Source: an uncultured Flavobacteriales bacterium (GTDB lineage: Bacteria > Bacteroidota > Bacteroidia > Flavobacteriales > BACL11). Taken from it: a stretch of DNA of 64,000 bases. This document shows positions 46,055-57,500 of the stretch, one piece after another. The position numbers and the translations under genes are program-made. Numbering within the stretch: the stretch's first letter is position 1; each line of letters begins with the position of its first letter. A model generated the notes under the pieces. That model was not told the DNA's origin. It was given only the letters and a program-made list of their open reading frames with translations, and did not search any database. The stretch covers positions 17,602 to 81,601 of the forward strand of contig CASIBH010000007.1 in NCBI GenBank assembly GCA_949372805.1, in the 5' to 3' direction.

Positions 46055-47408
46055 TTAAAAATTAATAGAAGTGATTAATCTAATAATAATTTCATTACCC
46101 ATAAGTTCAATATTTCTATAAGGCTCTGAAGGGATACCTGTTTGCTGGCTATATATAGAACCCTCTGACACCTCAACATATGTTATGGAAGCTTGGATTT
46201 TAAAGCCATAATTTCGGGTAAAATACTTAGAAAGACCAAAAGTGTAATAATTTGGACGATTATAAAATATTCCGTTATTTAAAAAAGAAAACTCATCACT
46301 TTCAAGATGTGTAAAACGTACATCAGCAGAATAAAGATTCTTAAAAATATAGCCTGCTTGTAGATTAAAACCACTTCCTAACATCAATCTGTGAACGTAA
46401 ATAATCTTTTGGATCTAAATTTCTAAAATTATCTGATAATATCTTTAGGCTTATCACCGTATCTATCATTTCTATGAGTAATATCATTATCTAAATAAAC
46501 ATTAGTTTTTATATATTCAGCCAATAAAGAAAAACCTCTATACTTAAGAAGTAAATCAGCTCCATATTTTAGAAAATCAGGCAACCTATAGTTAGTATCA
46601 GCAAGATTAATATTATAATATAAAAAATCATTACCAACCCTTCCCCTTCTGCTACTCATTGATTGATTAAAGCTATAATTGATCTCCTAAAACTAATTTC
46701 AAGAGAATTCTCTCTTACTATATCTACCTGTCTAAATTGTCCTTTATTTGTGAAAAAACCAAAAGGAAGATAGTCTATTCTACCTCCATACTTTAACCCT
46801 CCAATATCTTTTGTAAAATTATTCATTCCATCACCAGATGTAATTTCTAAATAGTTTCTAAAATAACTACCGTTTGACAAGCGTATATCTCTTTGAAGAA
46901 AAAGTCCAAAATCTCTTATGCTAGCAAAGACTGATGTCAGTCTACTTCTTTCGACAAGCTGCAAAGAATTTGAATTCATTGTTAATTCACGATTATCTGA
47001 TCGCTGTGACCTTTGACCAAAAGACAATTTTGTTCTTTTATTAAAATTATAAGTAATAAATGCATCATATAACAAAGAACTTGAAGCCGATCCGTCTTCA
47101 GAAATACCACTAAAATCAAACTGAATTCTATAATCAACTTTTTTTTGAGGAGAAGAACCTGACATCCTAAGTCTAATCCTTCTCATTCGATATCTTGAAT
47201 CTTGATAAATTTGATCAAGTGAGTCGTTGTTAATGATGCGATACTCAACAAAAGGCTGAACAAAACCACTTAAGACAAATTCATAATTATTTTCTGAAAC
47301 AAAATTTACTCCTTCACCAAAACTATAGCTATAAATTTCTTGTGATTTCATTTCTTTATTAAGAAAAAGAAAACAAAGGAATAATAATAAATAAGAAATT
47401 CGTTTCAT
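46055..47408 (-). pseudogene. OprO/OprP-like porin, broken by three frameshifts
   Basis: A signal peptide at the ATG 47408 (frame opens at 47432) and the first 250 codons run to 46656; a second piece covers 46429-46659 and a third 46055-46387, each in a new frame. Read together they align end to end with the intact paralogue at 43282-44517: GQRSQRSDNREL, EITSGDGMNNF, KYRGFSLLAEY, then LGSGFNLQAGY. The shifts lie near 46681-46692, 46432-46440 and 46384-46392. Between the last two, the third frame reads SDNFRNLDPKDYLRSQ, so no coding sequence is lost. Either recent decay or local sequence errors. Confidence 0.8.
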
Positions 47409-47418
47409 TAAAATATTT

Positions 47419-48555
47419 TTAAAAACTATCATTAACTTTTAAATCGTAATTCTCCATCATTAAAACACCATGCGCTAATACATCCATTAGTTTTAAATCA
47501 GAATCAAAAACACAAAAATCTGCGTCCGCACCAACCTTTATAATTCCTTTGTTGGATAATCCTAAATTATTTGCTGGATTTTTCGTGATAATTTTAAAAG
47601 CATCTTCAATGGAAACTCCTCCTTTTTTAATCAAGGATATTACTTCTTCTAAATTTTTATCGACAGGAGCTTTTCTAAAACCTATTAGTTTCCCTTTATC
47701 ATCTAACTTTTCAAGCCCTGCATTCCCGTCGCTACTAAAAGTAATTTTAGAAATATCAACACCTCTTTCAAGAGCATATAAAACAGACTTGTAGGGATCA
47801 GTATATTTTGATGCTCCAGTAGTAATATCAATCATACCACCTAATTTGGCAAATTTAATTGCTTGTTCAAATAAATCCTTAGTTCTTCCCACATGAGTTG
47901 GAGAAATATGTTCAATAGGAAACTCATAATTTTCTACTAAATCAAATAAAATATCCATTTTGTCTGTTAATGCGCCTAAGTGGATATGTAAAATACCTTT
48001 TTTAGAAGCTAACATTCCACCTACCCTAATATCTTTTAATAGTCTAACTAATTCTAATGGTGTAGGATAAGATGATCTTATGTCTGCAAGAGCAATTTTA
48101 CAACCAAGAACATTATCAATAAACATCATATCATCTTTAACAGATTCAGTTAAGTGAATAGGATCTAATCCATAATAACCTGTGTACATATACGCACTTA
48201 TCCCTTCATTAATTAACGATTTCGTCTTAGCATTGAGCGTTTTAATTGACCTTGAAGAACCATCTGTTCCAAGTAAGCCAACTACAGTCGTTGTACCGCA
48301 AGAAATTAAGTCAGTCATTTTAATCTCTGGGGTCATAGAATGAAAACCATTTTTCCCGCCTGCACCAATAATATGAACATGCTGATCAATAATTCCTGGA
48401 GTAACTATCTTTTCTTGTGCATCCCAAATTTGGGAAAATAATTTATTTTTTTCAATATTATTTTCAATCGCTTGTATACTACCATTTGCAATTAAAAGAT
48501 CTTTAATACCTAAACTTTCTGGTGCGTAAACATTTGCATTTTTAATTAATAACAT
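47419..48555 (-). CDS. iadA: Isoaspartyl dipeptidase (beta-aspartyl-peptidase)
   Basis: 378 residues of the amidohydrolase superfamily, M38. All dinuclear zinc ligands of E. coli IadA can be placed: DQHVH (His59, His61), the carboxylated Lys153 in GCKIALADIRS, His192 in ILHIHLG, His221 in SPTHVGR and Asp276 in SSDGNAG. GLLGTDGSSRS is also characteristic. The enzyme cleaves beta-aspartyl dipeptides from damaged proteins. It sits 9 bases after a DcuC-like carrier, which could import the dipeptides or export C4 acids. Confidence 0.93.
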   Translation of the reverse strand: MLLIKNANVYAPESLGIKDLLIANGSIQAIENNIEKNKLFSQIWDAQEKIVTPGIIDQHVHIIGAGGKNGFHSMTPEIKMTDLISCGTTTVVGLLGTDGSSRSIKTLNAKTKSLINEGISAYMYTGYYGLDPIHLTESVKDDMMFIDNVLGCKIALADIRSSYPTPLELVRLLKDIRVGGMLASKKGILHIHLGALTDKMDILFDLVENYEFPIEHISPTHVGRTKDLFEQAIKFAKLGGMIDITTGASKYTDPYKSVLYALERGVDISKITFSSDGNAGLEKLDDKGKLIGFRKAPVDKNLEEVISLIKKGGVSIEDAFKIITKNPANNLGLSNKGIIKVGADADFCVFDSDLKLMDVLAHGVLMMENYDLKVNDSF

Positions 48556-48564
48556 ATATATATT

Positions 48565-49980
48565 TTAAATGAAATGATATAAAATCATTACTATCAAACC
48601 AACTAACAGGGGAATAATATTTCTTCTAACAACTTGAATAGGAGAAACTTTAGCAATCTCTGATGTAGCAATTAACACTCCTGAAACTGGAGAAACTGTT
48701 CTTCCCATTGATGCAGCTAAATTCATTGGAAGTATAAATTCTAAGGCTTGTACATCAAATTTCTGAGCAATTTCTGGTGCTAAAGGACCAAAAGAAAAAA
48801 ATGCTGCATTACCACTTCCCATTATCATTGCAGATAAAAATATTAAAATTGTCATTACTACTCCTATTCCAAGAGCAACAAAGCCCAAACTCTCAGATAG
48901 AAAAAGTAGAGCATTTATAAAATTAAGGCTAAGTAAACCAGAGGCAAAAATATCTGCAACTATTATTAATGTAACAACAGATTTAAAAATATCACCCATT
49001 CCTAACCAGAATGTATTTAATGATTCCAAAACCAATTTAATATTTCTTTTATTAAAAAACTCAAATATAAGAGCAATAAAAAGACTAATAAACATAGCGG
49101 ATGAAGTGTCTAAAACTAATGAAGAACCCATTATTTTAGAAAAATAAATTAATAGAAATAGTGGAAGAACTGGTATTAAAGCATATATTTTTGGAGCAGT
49201 TTTTTCTAAACTATTATCAGATAAATTGATTTTTTCTTCATCTCTTTCCTTATCAAAATATTTATTTGTAAAATAATAAACCAACATAAAAACTATAGTT
49301 ATGGGCAAAGCCAGTTGTACTTGATGAGAAAAATATTCAATAATCTGATCTGAAGATCCATAAGCAAACTCAGCTGCCTTGTTTGACATTGCAGATGCTG
49401 GACCCATTCCTAATGCTGTACAAGCAGTAATCACTGAAACAGCAGAAAGTCTACTAACACCTAGATTTATTAAGATTGGAAAAACTGAAGCCATCAATAA
49501 TAAACCAAGTCCAGCTGCTGAAGGTATACAAATAAAAAGTAATTGACCAATGGGGATAACTAAAACAGCTGCTATATTTGGATATTTTTTGAAAAAATTA
49601 AGAGGTTTAGATACTAATCTAACTAAAGAATATGATGCTCCTATTTTATTTATATAAGAAACAAATCCTCCAATTGTCATAATTAAAATACAAACTTTTG
49701 CATGCTTAATCTGAAATAAAAAAACTATGTATTTAAAAAAATCTAGTAAATTACTAATTGTATTTACTGACCCATCTGTTGATTTAAATCCAACTTTCAT
49801 TTTTTTCTGTAAATTTTCTAGCTGAAGCAATGAATCTATATCATATCCCAAAAGCCATGATATTATCATCATAGCAAATCCAGAAAACAATAAAACAGCA
49901 TGTGCATTATATCTTTTCAGCAGTAAAATTATAACTAAGATTATAAATACAAATGCAATTATTGGTCCAGTAAAATCCAC
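48565..49980 (-). CDS. DcuC-family C4-dicarboxylate (or peptide-linked) carrier
   Basis: 471 residues with about 12 helices. Motifs SAAGLGLLLMASVFP, CTALGMGPASAMSN and the C-terminal ASMGRTVSPVSGVLIAT resemble DcuC/ion-transporter superfamily carriers. DcuC moves succinate, fumarate and aspartate in E. coli. As first gene of the run with iadA it may move aspartate-derived acids or acidic dipeptides. Its start lies 10 bases after the lamin-tail lipoprotein gene, so the peptide run could be continuous with the surface-protein genes upstream. Confidence 0.82.
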   Translation of the reverse strand: MDFTGPIIAFVFIILVIILLLKRYNAHAVLLFSGFAMMIISWLLGYDIDSLLQLENLQKKMKVGFKSTDGSVNTISNLLDFFKYIVFLFQIKHAKVCILIMTIGGFVSYINKIGASYSLVRLVSKPLNFFKKYPNIAAVLVIPIGQLLFICIPSAAGLGLLLMASVFPILINLGVSRLSAVSVITACTALGMGPASAMSNKAAEFAYGSSDQIIEYFSHQVQLALPITIVFMLVYYFTNKYFDKERDEEKINLSDNSLEKTAPKIYALIPVLPLFLLIYFSKIMGSSLVLDTSSAMFISLFIALIFEFFNKRNIKLVLESLNTFWLGMGDIFKSVVTLIIVADIFASGLLSLNFINALLFLSESLGFVALGIGVVMTILIFLSAMIMGSGNAAFFSFGPLAPEIAQKFDVQALEFILPMNLAASMGRTVSPVSGVLIATSEIAKVSPIQVVRRNIIPLLVGLIVMILYHFI

Positions 49981-49989
49981 GTTTTATTT

Positions 49990-50697
49990 TTAAAATGAAG
50001 TCCCATCAACTTTTGTTCCGGGAGAAAAAAATCCATTAGAAAGAGAATTATGTTGTACAAAATCTCCACAAATATCTGGTATTCTAGTATAAGATTCATC
50101 AGGATTGTTAGATAGAGCTTCAATATCAAAAACTATTAATGTATTACCAATTTCATCTTTAATAGTTAATGTATCACTAGAATTATTTAAGTTCAAGACT
50201 GCGGCTGAAGCTACATGAACAATAGTATTTTGCCATAAATTCATTGGAGGATTTCCTCCTCCAAAAAGAACATAAGCAGAGTTTGCACTAAGAACAGTTC
50301 CTGCAGGAACAACATGATTTGGCATTCCTTGTGTTAAATTTGTTTCGTCATAAAATTCATAGCCGCTTATATCAAGACTTTGGTTTGAAACATTTACAAG
50401 TTCGATAAATTCATCTTCATTTGCATCTCTAACTCCATCTTGGTTAGCATCTCCATTCATCCCAGAAGGGGGGTCATATAAAACCTCATTTAAAACTAAA
50501 CTAAAATACTTACAACAACCATCATCTGAGTTTGCTTGAACATTATAATTAACTGCTGTTGCATCAGTACATCCTAAAATAGTAGTTCCACCATTATTAT
50601 TGTTGTTATTATTAGTTACAGGCTCAACATCCTCGGTTTTACAACCAAAGCATAATATGGTTATTAATATTAAGGATAAGAAATTATTGATTTTCAT
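49990..50697 (-). CDS. Lamin-tail-domain lipoprotein with one Cys repeat
   Basis: 235 residues from the ATG at 50697; an earlier ATG at 50739 would precede the signal peptide and overlap the next gene. The lipobox is LCFGC. An Asn-rich linker of seven N in a row follows, then one copy of the short Cys repeat GCTDATAVNYNVQANSDDG that is repeated 14 times in the giant protein nearby, then a lamin-tail domain (about 60-200; LNEVLYDPPSG, DEFIELVNVSNQSLDISGYE). DNA repair nucleases and surface proteins share this domain; no catalytic part is present. Anchoring makes it a possible partner of the two secreted neighbours. Confidence 0.8.
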   Translation of the reverse strand: MKINNFLSLILITILCFGCKTEDVEPVTNNNNNNNGGTTILGCTDATAVNYNVQANSDDGCCKYFSLVLNEVLYDPPSGMNGDANQDGVRDANEDEFIELVNVSNQSLDISGYEFYDETNLTQGMPNHVVPAGTVLSANSAYVLFGGGNPPMNLWQNTIVHVASAAVLNLNNSSDTLTIKDEIGNTLIVFDIEALSNNPDESYTRIPDICGDFVQHNSLSNGFFSPGTKVDGTSF

Positions 50698-50701
50698 TTG
50701 T

Positions 50702-51523
50702 TTATTTTTTAATAAATGTTGTTTTAATATTCTTTGCACTTAAAAAATATACTCCATTACTTAATCTAGTGATCTCTATCATATTGTCAAAAACAGTAAC
50801 ATTTGTAATTTCTTTTCCAATAGAATCAAAAATTTTTACATTCTTAATATTATTATCAAAGAAAAGAAAATCGCTACTAGGGTTAGGATATACTTTAGTA
50901 TCATTAAAAATTAAAAAATTATTTATAGAAGATTGTAAAGCACATGAAGGATAAGGACATGAAGAAGTTTGAGTAGTTATTGAACCTACCGTACATCCTA
51001 CCCCACCAAAGATCCAGTTTTCTCCTGAAAAAGAAACTGACCCTGAGGGATCTTTATATGCCCATGAGTCTAAATATTCCCAAGAAGTTCCTGTTCCATC
51101 AACATTAACATCTCCAAAGGTTTCAATAATATTACCATTAAAAAATAATTCAACAGCATCATTTCCATTTTGAGAAATTGCATTTGATGCTGGTAAAACA
51201 ACATCAAAATAACTAAAACAATTATCAAAATAATTAGACATAGCTGTACTATCTCTAGCTAGTAATACGTGATCACCAATAGATAATGAAATAGCAGGAA
51301 ACGTATATTCCTGCCCATCCCCACCATTTGCATTATTTGCAACTCCAATTCCATAAGAGCTTAAATCACTGATATTAGTATTAGCAACTAAGTGAATAGC
51401 TTTACCAGTATATCCAGCAGAAACTAAATCAAAATCTATAACTCCTTTAAGAGATATATCATTTTGACCAAAAATTAAATATGGCGATACTAATATTATA
51501 ATTATTAAATATATTTTTTGCAT
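50702..51523 (-). CDS. Secreted lamin-tail-like protein with T9SS sorting domain
   Basis: 273 residues: signal peptide 1-19; one lamin-tail-like module (about 22-200) with [38 protein letters not shown] and ENWIFGGVGC; and a T9SS type A C-terminal domain (about 205-273; VYPNPSSDFL, NGVYFLSAK). The module is the same as the three in the adjacent 2052-residue protein, so this looks like a one-module paralogue. It lies 8 bases after that gene and 4 bases before the lipoprotein start. Confidence 0.88.
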   Translation of the reverse strand: MQKIYLIIIILVSPYLIFGQNDISLKGVIDFDLVSAGYTGKAIHLVANTNISDLSSYGIGVANNANGGDGQEYTFPAISLSIGDHVLLARDSTAMSNYFDNCFSYFDVVLPASNAISQNGNDAVELFFNGNIIETFGDVNVDGTGTSWEYLDSWAYKDPSGSVSFSGENWIFGGVGCTVGSITTQTSSCPYPSCALQSSINNFLIFNDTKVYPNPSSDFLFFDNNIKNVKIFDSIGKEITNVTVFDNMIEITRLSNGVYFLSAKNIKTTFIKK

Positions 51524-51530
51524 TTTTTGT

Positions 51531-54500
51531 TTAGTTTAAAATTATTTTTTTGTTTACAATTCCATCATTTGTAACAATTTCAATAAAATAAATTCCTTTT
51601 GAGCTATCTGCTAAATCAATTTGCTTAGTATACTCACCAATAAATTGATTTGCTTTTTCTTCATACACTAACTCTCCCATTATGTTGATTACTCTAATAC
51701 TTAAGTCTTGTATTTTCTCTGATACAAATCTTATGTTAAAGATATCTCTTGATGGGTTAGGGTAAACATCTAAGTTATTGATCTGACTTGTAGACTCCAT
51801 TCTGATTAAAGTTCCAGGTTGTGTCCATAGTACAGGCGTCGTCCATGTAGATCTATAAGATGTAACGTTTGAATCACAGAATGTTCTACCTTGAGCCCTA
51901 TATGACTGTCCAGGTGTTAGCCCAAACTTATTAACAGTTAGTGTAGGGTAGTAAATACCGAATCCACCAGCTGTTCCCCAAGTTGCACCTACAGTATCTA
52001 CTCTTAATGCAATTCTTGCGAAAACATAAGCTCCTGTAGTATCCCAAGTGAATGTAGCTTTAGCTTGATTCCCATTAAATGTTTGTACACCTAAGTTAGT
52101 CATTGGAGGACAATCTGCTCCAGTAGTAAAGCTTGCAGGTGAAGAATATCCTGATTCCGTTCCACCACAGTAGAAAGCTTTCATCTTAAACTGATAAGTA
52201 GTTGCAGCGGTTAAGAACTGTAATCTCTTCTCAGTAGTATTAAGACCAAAGTTACATAGACCATTACCAACACCAGCTGACTTAGTCACCCAACTTCCAT
52301 AAGTACCATCTAAGTTATCGACCCTATATCTTATAAAGTATTTAAATACCATACATGCACTATCATTCATATTATCCCATGAAACTGAAGCTTTAGTATC
52401 AGTTGTCCAATTCACAAACAATCCAGAGGGAACAGGGCTTGAACAATTCATGTATAAACATGAGCCATCATCAATAGTAGCATTTGGATCATAGTTAGAA
52501 GCATTAGGATCTGTACAACCTGAATAGACACAAGAACCATCATCCGTGTTTGCTCCAGGATAGTAGTTTAATGCTAATGAATCCGTACAACCATAGATAA
52601 ATGGAATACATGATCCATCATCACAAGTGGCAAGTGAATCATAATTTAATGAATTAACATCCATACACCCATCAATACAACAAGAGCCATCATCTATTGT
52701 TGCTAAAGAATCATAATTAGATGCCAAAGTATCTGTACATCCATATACAAAATTACAAGGAGTGATATGAGAACCTAAATAAGTCCATGTATTTTGTGAA
52801 TATACAGTCCATTGTGAATTTAATGAATCAGTTCCAGCAGAATTTGTCCAACTAGTATCACCAGCTGTAACATCACATTTTCTTACTAAAGTATGATCCT
52901 TAGTGGCATTTGTAACACCAGCAACATCCCATCCTGAACCTGGATCTCCGTTCCAATCCCCTAACCAATCTAAAATTTGATATGATATTTGATCTCCGTA
53001 AACAAGTCCAAAACCATCATCTCCATTGCTTAAATAACCATGTGTTTCGTCAGCTTGAGCTAAAATTATTGGATCTGAAGATGGGTGAGCTACTACATAA
53101 ACATCATTTGGTAAAATTATAGCTCCTGCATCAAATTCATTCCAATATTCGTAGTCTCCAATTGTACTTGGTGCATTAGAAACATTAGGATAAGCATAAA
53201 ATGACAAGTCAATAGTATCTGTTGTAGTATTGTAAATCTCAAAATATTTATTATTTGAAGAACCTTCTGCATATTCTGAAAAGAATAAATTAGCCATTGG
53301 TTGTGATGTATAATTACATGATCCGTCGTCAACAGTTGCTAATGGATTGTAATTTAAAGCTGTAGAATCAGTACATCCATATATAGGATACAAACACGAT
53401 CCATCATCTAATGTTGCTAGAGAATCATAATTTAATGCCGTTGAATCTGTACATCCTGTAATTCCTGTATTGTTACATGGATTAATGTGATATCCTAAAT
53501 AAGTCCAAGTATTTTGGGGATATACAGTCCACTGTGAATTTAATGAATCTGTTCCAGCAGAATTTGTCCAGCTAGTATCACCAGTATTAACATCACATTT
53601 TCTTACTAAAGTATGGTCCTTAGTAGCATCCGTGATACCAGCAACATCCCATCCATTGCCTGGATCTCCATTCCAATCTCCTAGCCAATCAATAACTTGA
53701 TAAGTTGTTTGATCACCAAAAACGAGTCCAAAACCATCATCTCCATTACTTAAATAGGTGAATGTTTCATCTGCTTGAGCTAAAATTATTGGATCTGAAG
53801 ATGGGTGAGCTACTACATAAACATCATTTGGTAAAATTACAGCTCCACTTGCAAATTCATTCCAGTATTCATAATCTCCAGGATTGTTTGGTGCATTTCC
53901 AACATTAGGATATGCGTATAATGACAAGTCAACTGTATCTGCTGTAGGGTTATAAACTTCAAAATATTTATTATTCGAAGATCCTTCAGCATACTCTGAA
54001 AAGAATATTGGAGATGCCGTGTAAGTACATGAACCATCATCAGTTGTTGCCAATGGATCATAATTGGTAGCAGAAGAATCAGTACATCCTGTATTTGTTT
54101 GTGGAGGACATAAAGGATAAGGACATGATGAATTATAAGTTGTAGTTGAATTATCACTGCAGTTAACTCCACCAAAAATCCAGTTATTTCCAGAAAAAGA
54201 TACTGAACCACTATTATCTTTATAAGCCCATGAATCTAAATAATCCCAAGGAGTTCCAGTTCCATCTAAATTTATATCACCGAATGTTTCCACAACAACA
54301 CTTGAATATGTAAAATTATTTTGAACAGAAAGTGAAGCAACCATACCATTTTGAGCATGACTTCCAACAGAACAATCATATGTATAAGACCCAGGTAATG
54401 TAAAAACATGAGAATATAAAAATGAACCACTTGTCGGGGAAGAAATAAAACTCTCGGGATTTCCATAAGAAAGTCCAGTTATAGAAGAATTAATAAAATT

Positions 54501-57500
54501 TACGTTATGATATCCTCCAGCATTTAACCAAGTAACTGTATCTCCAATATTGATATTAAAATTTGAAGGGGAATAATAATAATTTCCAGAATTTACTGTG
54601 TAAGACATAGGTGAAGGAGATACACTTAAAATTTTATAAAGTTCAATTGCATCATCTCCATTTTGTGCAATTTCATTATTTGCTTGCAAAATATAATCAA
54701 ACTCACTGTAGCATTCATCAAAATATAAAGACATTGCAATAGAGTCTCTACATAACAAAATATCTTCACCTGGATTTACTGATATTGCAGGAAAAATATA
54801 TTCAATACTGTCAGTACCTCCCCCATTATTTGCAACGCCAATTCCATAAACACTCAAATCAGCAATAGAATCTGTAGCAACTAAATGAATTGCTTTACCA
54901 GCAGATCCTCCTTGCGGAACAGTAAAGTCCATTATTCCTTGAAGTGATAAATTAACCGCAAAATAAAAACATGAACCATCATCTGTGGTTGCTAACGAAT
55001 TATAATTTGTAGCAGAAGAATCAGTACATCCTGAAACTGGATATAGACATGAACCATCATCTAAAATAGCAGAAGAGTCATAATTTAGAGCAGTTGAATC
55101 TGTACATCCTAATTGATATAGGCAAGATCCGTCATCAGTTGTTGCGAGAGGATCATAATTTAAAGCAGTTGAATCTGTACAACCAGTGTTTAAAGGAGGA
55201 GGACATAATGGGTAAGGACATGAGGAACTGAAAGTTGTAGTTGAATTATCACTACAGTTAACTCCACCAAATATCCAGTTTCCACCAGAAAAAGTAACTA
55301 ATCCTGAGGTATCTTTATACGCCCAAGAATCTAAATATTCCCATGGCTCACCAGAACCATCAACATTAACATCTCCAAAAGTTTCTACTAAAACACTGTC
55401 CATAAATAATTCTATAGCATCATCCCCATTTTGAGAAATTGATGAAGATGCAACTAAGACATGCTCAAATTCAATCCAACAAGCATCAAAATATATTTCA
55501 ACAGCTGCGGGTGTTCTAGCTAAAAGCAAATCTTCTCCAGGAAGTAATGATATTGAAGGAAATACGTATTCAATTCCATCAGTACCACCTCCATTATTTG
55601 CAACTCCAATAGAATAAATACTTAAATCAGCAATAGAATCTAAAGCAACTAAATGAATTGCTTTACCATCATTACCTCCTGAGGGTACGCTTAAATCTAA
55701 AACCCCTTGTAAAGAAAGTACAGAAGGATATGTACACGAACTATCTTCAATAGATGCTTGAGGGTCAAAATTTAAAGCCAAAGGATCAGTACAACCTGAA
55801 TAAATACAAGACCCATCATCATAGTTTGCATTAGGATTAAAATTATATGCTAATGGATCAGTACAACCACTAACAAGGTTAACCGAAATGACTCCATTCC
55901 ATGCATAAGTACATCCATTACAATCAGTTATCACACAACTAATATTTCCAGCAGAAAGTCCAGAAACATCTTCAGTTGTATCTCCTGTTGACCATAAAAA
56001 AGAATATAAATTAGCTCCAGTACAAGGCGTTCCTCCAGAAACAGTTAAATCTACTGAGCCATCATTACTTAATGATGATGATGCATCTACAATTATTTCC
56101 GAAACTGATATTGTTGGAGGATCAGAGACAGTCAATGTTATAGTATCAGAACATCCATAAGTGTTTCCTGTAACAATACAAGAATATGTGCCAGCAGAAA
56201 GACCTAAAGCTGTATCATTTGTTTGCCCATCTGACCAAAGGTAAGAATACGTATCACTATAAAGGGAGTCGTTTGTTGCAAATACAGATGCAACTCCATC
56301 ACTAAATTGCGGACATGTTGGATTAGTCGTTGATGATGAAACATTAAAATATGAGCATGTATAAACATTAAAAATACTAATATCATCAATTTGCACTAAG
56401 TCTGTTAAACTTCTACATGAAGCCTCAAATGAAATACTAACATTTGATTGACCAGCATAGCTAGATAAATCATATACAATAGTAGTTGGAGAGGAGATTA
56501 CGCCAACGTTACCAGATAAAGTATTAGAGTTTGAATAAGATCTAGTAAAGGCAGTATTTCCATTAATATCTGCAACAACAGTATCATTTACTTTCATTCG
56601 CATCCAGCTATATGGATAAGTTGAAGAGGGACCACTCAGATCAATAAGAGCGTTTAAATTTATAGTACTTGAAGAATTAGAAAAATCTAGGCATATAATA
56701 GATTCAGAAAGGTGCGTAGAATAAGAGAATGCATCAGACTCTGAATAAGGAGAATTCCAATTACTCCAATTTGAATAGCCTCCACTAGATTGTAGACTAA
56801 CTGATCCAGATAAAGGGCTAGTAGAAGATAATGAAATGGAAGCCTGGGAGCTAGAATATGTTATCCAACCATTATTTGTTAGGTTATTACTTTCAAAATC
56901 CTCTAGTAAATCAAGTAAATTACAAGTTGGATAAATACATGAAAGACTATCACTAACGTTACATGAGGAGCAATAATTTAGCGCAAGTGGATCAAGACAT
57001 CCAGAGTACAAGCAAGATCCATCATTAAATGTAGCGCTAGGGTCATAATTAAGAGCAAAAGGATCTGTACATCCAGATGTTGAAGGTAAAGGGCATAAAG
57101 GGTATGGGCATAAAGACGAATATGAAGTTACTGAACCATCTGTACAATCAACCCCTCCAAAAATCCAATTACTGCCAGAAAAAGTTACGGAGCCTGAAGA
57201 ATCTTTATATGCCCATGAATCAGTATATTCCCATGAAGAACCCGTTCCATCCACATTAATGTCACCAAAAGTTTCAACAACAGTATCATTAAAAAATAAT
57301 TCAATTGCATCATCACCATTTTGAGAAATAGAGGATGATGCTTGAATTACATGATCAAATTCAACATAACAACTATCAAAATAAGCATCCATATCAGAAA
57401 TAGATCTGGCAATCAAAATCTCATCTCCAGGTAAAACAGAAATAGCTGGAAACTCAAACTCTTCGCCATCAGTACCTCCACCATTATTGGCTACTCCAAC

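Larger units (their letters stand above)
52450..57080 (-). repeat. Fourteen short Cys repeats coded within the giant surface protein
   Basis: Each unit is about 22-24 residues, with consensus GCTDxxALNYDPxATxDDGSC and a closing aromatic Tyr. Units cluster as 2 (56933-57080), 2 (55733-55872), 3 (54970-55190), 1 (54021-54092), 2 (53322-53460) and 4 (52450-52745). The two Cys and the Asp-rich DDGS suggest a disulfide-closed, calcium-binding spacer similar in spirit to thrombospondin type 3 repeats. One unit (near 56970) is degenerate. A fifteenth copy is in the lipoprotein gene at 49990-50697. Confidence 0.85.

Noticed and set aside
52450..57080. CRISPR-like spaced repeats
   Set aside because: The repeats are in frame, vary at the DNA level, have irregular spacing and encode a conserved peptide; no cas genes are nearby.
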